A stretch of DNA of 64,000 nucleotides from Paulinella micropora (taxonomy: Eukaryota > Cercozoa > Imbricatea > Euglyphida): assembly GCA_009731375.1 (NCBI GenBank), contig BJOX01000015.1:19186-83185 (forward strand), given 5' to 3'. Each line of letters starts with the position of its first letter. Positions within the stretch are counted from its first letter, which is position 1. The notes below the pieces were generated by a model that saw only the letters and a program-made list of their open reading frames with translations, ran no database searches and was not told where the DNA came from. A program made the translations under genes and the position numbers. Positions 56,683-64,000 of this stretch are shown piece after piece.

Positions 56683-57506
56683 TCAAGAGTATCGCGCATT
56701 ATACACGCCAGTGATTTGGGCCCTGACGTGCTGCACCTGTTCCTCCTGAGAGACCCCGGCCAGCAGACGTTTGGCCTGCGAATCCCATCGTAGATAGGTT
56801 TCAAGGCTTTTCTCAAAGGTGACAATGTTCTTCGCCGTGAAATGCCCATTTCGGTTGAGCGTGCACCAGATGTTGTAACTTTTGTGCCAGTCCTTGGGCG
56901 TCCAGTGCACAGGCCCCTCGACTTCATCGAGGAAGTTGTTATTCTTGACGGTGTGGTACAAGAACTGAACGTGCAAAGGGCTGCTGGTGTACGCACTATT
57001 CCAGAAAATTTCTGTATCGTACCGCGCATCCCGGCGGAGGTCGACCTTATCGACCCGCGGGTCCTGAGAGCAAAAGAGTTGCCANNNNNNNNNNGAAAGA
57101 GTTGCCAGGCTAGCAGCTCATCAGGCAGGGCATGAAGGCGTGCAAAGTACTCCTGGGCCGATGTTGTGCGTATGCGGTTAGCAAATTTGTTGGACACTGG
57201 GAAAAAAATATAGCGACGGTCGCCTCTCTCCACAAGTACAGTGTCATCGTGATTGCTATTAAAGAATAGCCCGCTCGGATCTCTAACGGAAAACAAGGGC
57301 ATGAACTTAGGATTGATGTTTAGTCTTTTTGAAGTTATCTTTTCTTTCATAGCGTTGGACACGACCTTGTTGGTGCTATGCACAGCCTCTTCGCTGACAA
57401 CTAGCACTTTAAAACCCAGGTGCAAGTTGTGCTTGCCCGTTAGTTCATCCGGTTTGCTTGAAACAAATACCCATTGTTCTCCGATGACAATTCCTAATAA
57501 AGACAT
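56683..57506 (-). pseudogene. SF3 helicase (D5/DUF5906-like) C-terminal fragment
   Basis: Minus-strand frames carry a Walker-B-like KVLVVSEEAV, then KEKITSKRLNINPKF, the SF3 motif C region GLFFNSNHDD and the arginine-finger GDRRYIFF, followed by YFARLHALPDELLAWQLF. This is the C-terminal half of a superfamily 3 helicase as found in D5-like primase-helicases of viruses and plasmids. A stop codon lies just upstream of the first Met, and no Walker A is present. The 10-N gap at 57085-57094 is flanked by the same 12 bases on both sides, so the apparent frame change there is an artefact; the downstream frame ends ...VYNARYS at 56683. Confidence 0.55.
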
Positions 57507-57960
57507 TGAAGTCTATGCAAACAGTATATATAATACTTCAAAATCTTGAATATTGAATGAGTGAAGTTTAGCTGCTTTGAAGTTGATGGGGGCTCTAACG
57601 GCCACTAGAACTTAAGTTACATATGCTACAATATTAACGTGACGGTTCCCATATAAGACGGGGAGGGGATTGTAGGCGCAGATAGGTAAATATATGCGCC
57701 TGACCTTTTCTTATAGAGTACCCCTATGCACAGTGATGTATAGATGAGCTATATCTAGTCAAGATATGGTTATATCAGTTTCGATAGATATACTTTGAGC
57801 CGGTTGACTCTCAAACGATAATATTAAGACACTGAAGTAACCGGTACTATTTTTTACGCCTGATAATACTATCATTATCGTTAGGGCGGACATTAGGAAA
57901 TGGCTCTCTGTTTCCAGTTTTTGTTGCTTGGCTCTGATAGTCTCCTATATTTTCCCACAA
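57507..57960. other. Non-coding, AT-rich
   Basis: Contains CATATAAGACGGGGAGGGG and several TATA-like words, but no gene or repeat that I can support. Confidence 0.4.
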
Positions 57961-57962
57961 TA

Positions 57963-58236
57963 TTGCTGTTGACATTCAAGACAACAAAAAAAATTGATTT
58001 TTCTGTTTTGGTTGGAATTTCAGTTTTGGTTGGAATTTTGATTTTGGGTGAAAATTTGAATTTTTCAAATTAACGGCTATATTCGTCCGCAAAATATCGT
58101 AAATTTTCGCGAAATGTTACAGTTAAATTTGAAAATTTGAATTTTTGTCACAAAAATGAAAAACTGTCACAAAAATGAAAATCTGACACAAAAATGAAAA
58201 ACTAATTTTTGTTGTTGTCTTGAATGTCAACAGCAA
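57963..58236. mobile_element. MITE-like element with TA duplication
   Basis: 274 bp with inverted ends of about 40 bp (TTGCTGTTGACATTCAAGAC... and its complement), the outer 23 bp perfect, flanked by TA on both sides (57961-57962 and 58237-58238). The interior is AT-rich with repeated GTCACAAAAATGAAAA and TTTTGGTTGGAAT words and no coding capacity. TA duplication and size fit a Tc1/mariner-type non-autonomous element. Confidence 0.75.
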
Positions 58237-58474
58237 TATATTAATAATATTATTAATACTGGTTTCCTCTCTTTTGCAGAGGAGGAAGATTAGGTTATTC
58301 TCAGAGTGCTTGGATTGAGTGGATATAGACCCCGGCATACAATAAATAATATCTTTCTGATCTTAACCGACAAAACAGCACGGCCAGTCGGATGATCTGA
58401 ACTAGCCGGTCCCCCTCACTTCTCCCCTGTTTTCTCTCTTTGGTCGCTCCTGTTTTTAAACTTAATACTTACTT
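58237..58474. other. Non-coding sequence
   Basis: No gene or repeat recognised. Confidence 0.4.
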
Positions 58475-58713
58475 ATGTTCGCTTACTTATTAATACATGC
58501 TTCCTTTTTAGCTCTTTGAAAACCAAGTATTCTTCAATCATTAAATAAAGGACAGTCGTTTAGCGGGAAAAATGAAGTGTAATATCAAGTTAATAATGTT
58601 CGCTTACTTATTAATACATGCTTCCTTTTTAGCACTTTGAAAATCAAGTGTTCTTCAATCATTAAAGGACAGTCGTTTAGCGGAAAAAATGAAGTGTAAT
58701 ATCAAGTTAATAT
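58475..58713. repeat. About 120-bp tandem duplication
   Basis: Units 58475-58595 and 58596-58713 share ATGTTCGCTTACTTATTAAT through AGTGTAATATCAAGTTAAT with a few substitutions and a 4-bp indel. A-rich runs follow (58723-58740, 58791-58831). Confidence 0.85.
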
Positions 58714-58789
58714 TGTAAAGAAATAAAAAAAAAAAAAAAACTCTTAATTTTTGTTCTTCTTTCTTTTCTCATTATGTAAACCTTGCTAA

Positions 58790-58836
<47 letters not shown>

Positions 58837-59900
58837 TGAAAGAGTCACCACCGAGACTTAATTCGTATTCATACTTACGTCACAGTCTGCCACCGGCCAA
58901 GCGGCGGCTCCCGTGAATCCTTTAAGAACTCTCAGGAGTCGAATTCCGCGGTCCCGGGCCTCAGGGCCCTGCCCGGCCCTCTCGTTGCTGCAACTTCTCT
59001 GTTGAGTCTCCCGACGCGGCGGGCCGCTTTGACGGATCAGGTGCCAACATTGTTACAGGAGGAGATTCAGACTCTGTCTCTACTACTTATATGTCGCTTT
59101 TCAGCTAAGAACAAAGCTGAATACCTGCCTTTTGGAGAGTTGAAACTTTCAACAAAAGTATGAACGCGTAAGAAAATCTAGAAGGAAAAGCCAAAGGAGA
59201 GTCAAAAAAAGGACCACACGGAAAAATACATGCATGATACTTGATATTTAAGCATTCAAAAACATCCCTGTCACCCCTACGAAAGCCAAATGTTCTTGAC
59301 TTTTGAAAAAAAGTCGTTTAAGGGGGGGAAGGTAATTTGAAGAAGTAAATACAAAAGCTGAAGAAATACAATCAGCTAAGTTACGTTATCGAAAGTGTTT
59401 AGATAGAAGCTGTCTAAGATCTTTTTCTCTCGCTTCTCGGTGGTCACACGGCCCACGCAGGGGGCTGTTGTGCTCTGTGCCCGGACTAGCGAGCTAGAAG
59501 CTGTCTAAGACATCTACGTATCAACTATCGCGGGGGACTCGGGACTGTGGTCTGGGCCCTAACCAGCGATTGTGAGGGGGAGAGAGGGTATGTTTTCGAC
59601 AAGGGCTGCTGCAAGTCGAAGCAGCGGAAGCAGAGACAGTCGTGTCCACAACCCGCCAACAGCTTCCGGTGGCTCCCGCGACCACAGTTCTCACAGAAGC
59701 CTAGCGCGCGCGCACACACACACACAAACACACATCCTGCGCTGCTTGCATGACCACCAAACCCCATCCCTTTCTCTCTACCTGAGTTCAGAGGAAGTTT
59801 TAATATGTGTGTTTGTATATTTTCTATATGCACCTATGCATGGATGCATTTGTGTACCTTCAGAGGGTTTGTGTACATGAATATAGTCTGTGTGAGAGAA
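58714..59900. other. Host DNA without a supported gene
   Basis: Poly-A tracts, then a GC-rich stretch (58880-59040) and ordinary sequence. AGCTGTCTAAGA occurs twice (about 59408 and 59500), so a small direct repeat is present. Short open frames have no recognisable domain. Confidence 0.45.
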
Positions 59901-60052
59901 GAGAAGAGGATGAGGAGGAGGAAGAGCAGGAGGAGGAGGAGGATGATGAGAAGAAGAAGAAGAAGAAGAAGAAGAAGAAGAAGGAGGAGGAGGAGGAGGA
60001 GAAGAAGAAGAAGAAGAAGAAGAAGAAGAAGAAGAAGAAGAGAAGGAAGAGA
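59901..60052. repeat. (GAA/GGA)n microsatellite
   Basis: GGAGGA and GAAGAAG runs. Arg-, Lys- and Glu-rich frames are artefacts. Confidence 0.9.
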
Positions 60053-60284
60053 GCTCGCTGTGACCCTGTCTGCAGTTGTGGCAGGTGTGTAGTTTTTTCT
60101 TGAAGAGCATGGCGCGCTTGGCTGATCGCGCGCACATGTAGCACGACGTAGGCCGTTTCGCCTTGGGAAAGCCTGTCAGAGGATTGGACATGCCCCTGGT
60201 TAGGTCTCGTTCTCTCTGCGAACGACCCAGCTGAGATAGGTTCGGGTTGCTGAGCGACGTCTTGAAAGAGGCCTGCAGAACAGA

Positions 60285-60297
60285 CAGACAGACAGAC

Positions 60298-60340
<43 letters not shown>

Positions 60341-60519
60341 ATATAGATAGATAGTTAGATAGATAGTTAGATAGATAGTTAGATAGATAGATAGATAAAT
60401 AGATAGATAAATAGATAGATATATAGATAGATAGATAGATAGATAGATAGATGGATAGATAGATAGATAGATAGGCCAAGGTCTGGTTCTGAGCAAAGTC
60501 TTGAAGGACGCCTGTGCAG

Positions 60520-60554
<35 letters not shown>

Positions 60555-60880
60555 GAGATAGATAGGAAGATGGTGAGGGCAGCCTTGAAAGAGGCTGATA
60601 GTACACACGAGCAAACACAAACACACACACACACACACACACACGAACACACACACACATGCAAGGTTTTGTGTGTGTGTGTGTGTGCCATGTGTGTGTG
60701 TTCGTGTGTGTGTGTGTGTGTGTTGCCTGCAGGTTCGGGTCGGAGTAGGTGCGTGTCCAGCGGTCTTTCTCCCCCACCTCCACACCCACCTGCACACGTA
60801 TATTCCACACATTTCCTAGATCAACCCACAAGTCAGGCGGGAGCAGTGGAGACAGATAGATAGATAGATAGATAGATAGC
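60285..60880. repeat. (GATA)n arrays with nested CA/GT arrays
   Basis: GATA runs at about 60289-60475, 60518-60565 and 60851-60878. AC/GT runs at about 60615-60725. GTCTTGAA.GAGGCCTG (about 60260) and GTCTTGAAGGACGCCTGTG (about 60500) flank GATA runs, suggesting a tandemly duplicated unit of about 240 bp. Tyr/Ile/Leu/Ser-rich frames are artefacts. Confidence 0.88.
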
Positions 60881-60901
60881 GAAATTTCGCGGTATTTGCG
60901 G

Positions 60902-60936
60902 TGATAATAATAATAATAATAATAATGATAATAATG

Positions 60937-60972
<36 letters not shown>

Positions 60973-60992
60973 TGATGATGATGATAATGATG

Positions 60993-61058
<66 letters not shown>

Positions 61059-61060
61059 TA
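60902..61060. repeat. (AAT)n microsatellite
   Basis: AAT triplets with ATG variants in the middle. Confidence 0.95.
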
Positions 61061-61454
61061 TATTGATCTGTCATGGCTGAGCCCGAGGGCCATGCGCCTC
61101 CATCCCTCGACCCAACAGGGACTACAGTGAGTATGTTGGGGAGGGAAGAGTGACTCTAACCATCCTGCATAGAAGGCCCCAAAAGGAAGTCCCTACTACC
61201 CGCACAGTGTCGGGTACCTTGCAGGAAATCAACTACAAATGATTGATCTTCCCCGCGTGAGAGCTCCACGAGACTGGGTAGGTCCCGCATGGAGGTACTC
61301 ACAGGGGTAGCAGACATTTCATGCGGTCTGCCAGCGCATGAGGACGTTTTGTGGTAAGTATCTGGGACGCCTCGAAACCCGTCACCACCCCTAGATCGCG
61401 GAATGTAAATACCCCTTTGATCCCACGTGGTGTATGTCTTATAAAAAACAACAC
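61061..61454. other. Possible retroposon-derived non-coding stretch
   Basis: Unique-looking sequence between an AAT array and a minisatellite. It includes CCATGCGCCTCCATCC, a word close to one at about 1884 (CATGCGCCTCCATCG). No coding capacity is supported. Confidence 0.35.
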
Positions 61455-61622
61455 AACGACATGGCCTCGGAACCAACACAACAACATAGCCTCGGAACCC
61501 ACATCGACATAGCCTCGGAACCCACACAACAACAGAGCCTCGGAACCAACACAACAACATAGCCTCGGAACCAACACAACAACATAGCCTCGGAGCCAAC
61601 ACAACGACATAGCCTCGAAACC
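61455..61622. repeat. 25-bp minisatellite, about 7 copies
   Basis: Unit close to AGCCTCGGAACCAACACAAC plus AACAT, with point variants and one shortened unit. All three frames on the minus strand are open, giving repetitive Val/Leu/Cys peptides that I do not consider genes. Confidence 0.9.
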
Positions 61623-61681
61623 AGTGGGAAGAGGCCCAACCACCTCCTCTTCCCGTGGGGTGCCATACTGTGCACCCCTCC

Positions 61682-61682
<1 letters not shown>

Positions 61683-61756
<74 letters not shown>
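61683..61756. repeat. (AAT)n microsatellite after CCTCCAT
   Basis: A pure AAT array starting at GCACCCCTCCAT, matching the junction at 3444. Confidence 0.93.
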
Positions 61757-61775
61757 TCTTCCCGGACATTTCTTG

Positions 61776-62060
61776 CCGCGATTTCCTAATCTATTGCCAT
61801 TCCTACCTATTGCCCCAAGGCTCCTGTTACCACAATGTGCCTATCTATTGCCACAATGCACCTGTCTATTGCCGCGATTTCCTAATCTATTGCCATTCCT
61901 ACCTATTGCCCCAATGCTCCTCTTACCACAATGTGCCTATCTATTGCCACAATGCACCTGTCTATTGCCGCGATTTCCTACTCTATTGCCATTCCTACCT
62001 CTTGCCCCAATTCTCCTGTTACCACAATGTGCCTATCTACTGCCACAATGCACCTGTACT
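61776..62060. repeat. 95-bp minisatellite, three copies
   Basis: Units start CCGCGATTTCCTA(A/C)TCTATTG and contain sub-repeats TATTGCC. They start near 61776, 61871 and 61966, with a partial tail. They translate without stops in two frames because the length is not a multiple of a stop-bearing unit; these are not genes. Confidence 0.88.
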
Positions 62061-62261
62061 ATTGCTACAGTGTTTCTATCTACTTCAACATACGAATTAT
62101 ATATCCAGCGGGACGTATGTATGCGGCTCATGCATGTTTGTTTGTTGGTCAGTTTTTTGTTTTTTTTGCTTTGTGTGTATGTGGTGAGGAACCAGCGGGT
62201 TCTGCGGGTGCGGACTCAAGGGACGGTACTCCTCTACACACACACATACACACACACAATT

Positions 62262-62512
<251 letters not shown>

Positions 62513-62636
62513 TCTTTTGAAGAAGATAATCTAGTCAGCGCAGGCTGTCGGTAGCGTACCTTCCTTAATATTGAATTCTCGATCCTACACACCACACACC
62601 CAAACGCATAAGTCCCGGTATGCATACATGCTACAT

Positions 62637-62639
<3 letters not shown>

Positions 62640-62670
<31 letters not shown>

Positions 62671-62693
62671 CCCCCCCCCCCCANNNNNNNNNN
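62640..62693. repeat. Poly-C tract and 10-N gap
   Basis: C-run at 62639-62682 interrupted by one G. N at 62684-62693. Confidence 0.93.
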
Positions 62694-62819
62694 AAGAAGG
62701 ACAAGTTAACCTTGTAGTAGTAGAACACAGCTGCACACGTGAAGAGCAAGAGAAAAAACACCTAATATGACCCATGCAGGAATGCTAACACATGTACAAC
62801 GTCCCATATACAATATATA

Positions 62820-62890
62820 CAAACATACATGCATACATACATACATACATACATACATACATACATACATACATAGACACACACACACAT

Positions 62891-62940
<50 letters not shown>

Positions 62941-63244
62941 TATGTATATATACAAATATATATATAATATAATATAATATAATATAATATAATATAATAT
63001 AATATAATATAATATAATACGTATATTTATATATATATATGAATAAGTAGATACATGCATAGATAGATACATACATACATATACAGATAGATAAATGTAC
63101 ATACATAAGTAAGTAGATGGATCGATAGAGATAGATAGACAACTATATAGATAGACAGATGAATAAGTTGGGGACAGATAATAGATAGGTGGATAGATAG
63201 ACTGATAGATAGATAGATAGATAGATAGATGTGTAGATAGATAG

Positions 63245-63289
<45 letters not shown>

Positions 63290-63337
63290 GACCTCGCCCA
63301 GTTGCGGCGCGGACACAGGCAGCAACCCAACCTACAG

Positions 63338-63368
<31 letters not shown>

Positions 63369-63370
63369 AG
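62820..63370. repeat. CATA, CA, AT, AATAT and GATA microsatellites
   Basis: Successive arrays: CATA (about 62824-62874), CA (62878-62907), AT (62908-62960), AATAT (62967-63018) and several GATA runs (63060-63290, 63338-63368). No gene. Confidence 0.9.
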
Positions 63371-63665
63371 AAGAAGAAGAAGAAGAAGAAGAAGAAGAAG
63401 CGGAAGAAGAAGAAGAAGAAGAAGAAGAAGAAGGAGGAGGAGGAGGAGGAGGAGGAGAAGGAGGAGGAGGAGGAGGAGAAGAAGAAGAAGAAGAAGAAGG
63501 GGAAGGAGAAGGAGAAGGAGGAGGAGAAGGAGAAGAAGGAAGAGAAGAAGAAGAAGAAGAAGAAGAAGAAGCGGCAGCAGCAGAGGAAGGAAAAGAAGAA
63601 GAAGAAGAAGAAGAAGAAAAGCAACAACAAGAACAACAACAAGGACCACAACAAGGACAACAACA
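63369..63665. repeat. (GAA/GGA)n and CAA repeats
   Basis: Long GAA/GGA array, then CAACAACAAGA repeats. Leu-, Ser- and Phe-rich minus-strand frames are artefacts. Confidence 0.92.
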
Positions 63666-63724
63666 AGATCACCGCCAGCGCCAACAACAAAACCAGACAG
63701 CTTGTTGGCACGGCCGGGTCGGGG

Positions 63725-63841
63725 GCGGTGGCGCCGCGGGAAATCAAGCCAAACAAAATTCTCCGGAAAATCAGCGCAGATACGCGGTGGCACCGCGGGA
63801 AATCAAGCCAAACAAAATTCTCCGGAAAATCACCGCAGATA
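63725..63841. repeat. 57-bp tandem duplication
   Basis: GGTGGC(G/A)CCGCGGGAAATC...AAATCA(G/C)CGCAGATAC occurs twice in succession (about 63727-63783 and 63785-63841) with three differences. Confidence 0.85.
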
Positions 63842-64000
63842 CCGCGAAAATTTTGCTGCCTTGGCCTGTCCCGTCTTAGATGGTCGATTAGCTTACCGGT
63901 TTTTCGCTGTGTGTTGGCGGGCCGGTGGGGGTTCGCGCGAGGGGCGAAACGGCAGCGGGCTCGTCCGGCGGGGCGGCACAGGATCCCTGCGCCGCCGCAA

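Noticed and set aside
61455-62060. CRISPR-like regular repeats
   Set aside because: Repeats are contiguous without unique spacers, and the context is eukaryotic; they are minisatellites.

Overview
This window is nuclear DNA of an unidentified eukaryote, most likely a protist. It is crowded with microsatellites and minisatellites, shows GT-AG introns, and carries scattered assembly gaps (N runs). Host coding content is sparse. The window is dominated by two complete, neighbouring Polinton/Maverick-type (polinton-like virus) elements, each about 21 kb and AT-rich, so these are endogenous virus-like transposons.

Layout: 1-6578 is host repeat DNA, with GT, AAT and CT arrays and a tRNA-derived SINE-like unit. 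It includes a 1.4 kb block (4569-5994) repeated at 6005-7430 around a 10-N gap, most likely unmerged contig ends. Element 1 (E1) is 6585-27892, with 254 bp terminal inverted repeats (TIRs) and a perfect 6 bp target duplication, CATGTT. About 530 bp of host DNA follows. Element 2 (E2) is 28436-49503, with TIRs of about 150 bp and target duplication CTCTGC. The right flank, 49510-64000, holds purine-rich and triplet repeats, a truncated F-box/LRR gene, tandem palindromic units, an unknown gene cluster at 54-56 kb, an SF3-helicase fragment lacking its P-loop, a TA-flanked MITE, and many micro- and minisatellites.

The two elements are syntenic. From left TIR to right TIR: a basic charged protein; a small acidic-N-terminus protein; retroviral-type integrase (-); a lysine-rich acidic/basic protein (-); a phage-like fibre with a C-terminal S74 chaperone domain; a membrane protein; a small secreted Cys-rich protein (-); a 120-aa beta-rich protein; packaging ATPase; a small Gly/Lys-rich virion-type protein; a basic/coiled-coil region joined to an adenain/Ulp1-like protease; minor capsid; major capsid; a post-capsid virion-type protein; a Cys-rich protein (-); an ExoX-C-like protein (-); protein-primed DNA polymerase B (-); and a variable basic or zinc-finger gene (-). 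This is a full replication, integration and virion-assembly set. E1 is nearly intact: one TGA in integrase, one TAA between the basic and protease parts, and a 900-N gap. E2 has intact integrase, ATPase and major capsid genes but frameshifts or stops in fibre, membrane protein, protease, minor capsid and post-capsid genes, many of them single-base indels in homopolymers.

The most novel signal is a family of paired-hairpin repeats (8 full copies, about 110-150 bp) with ends TGATATTT...AAATATCA and a central AAACATC-(spacer)-GATGTTT. They sit at gene junctions, often supplying or abutting the stop codon of one gene and the ATG of the next. They are present or absent at equivalent junctions of the two elements, share exchangeable arms, and once lie in frame inside the protease gene. 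A second notable point is an E2 gene that appears to be split by four short phase-0 introns where E1 has an intronless gene of almost the same length.
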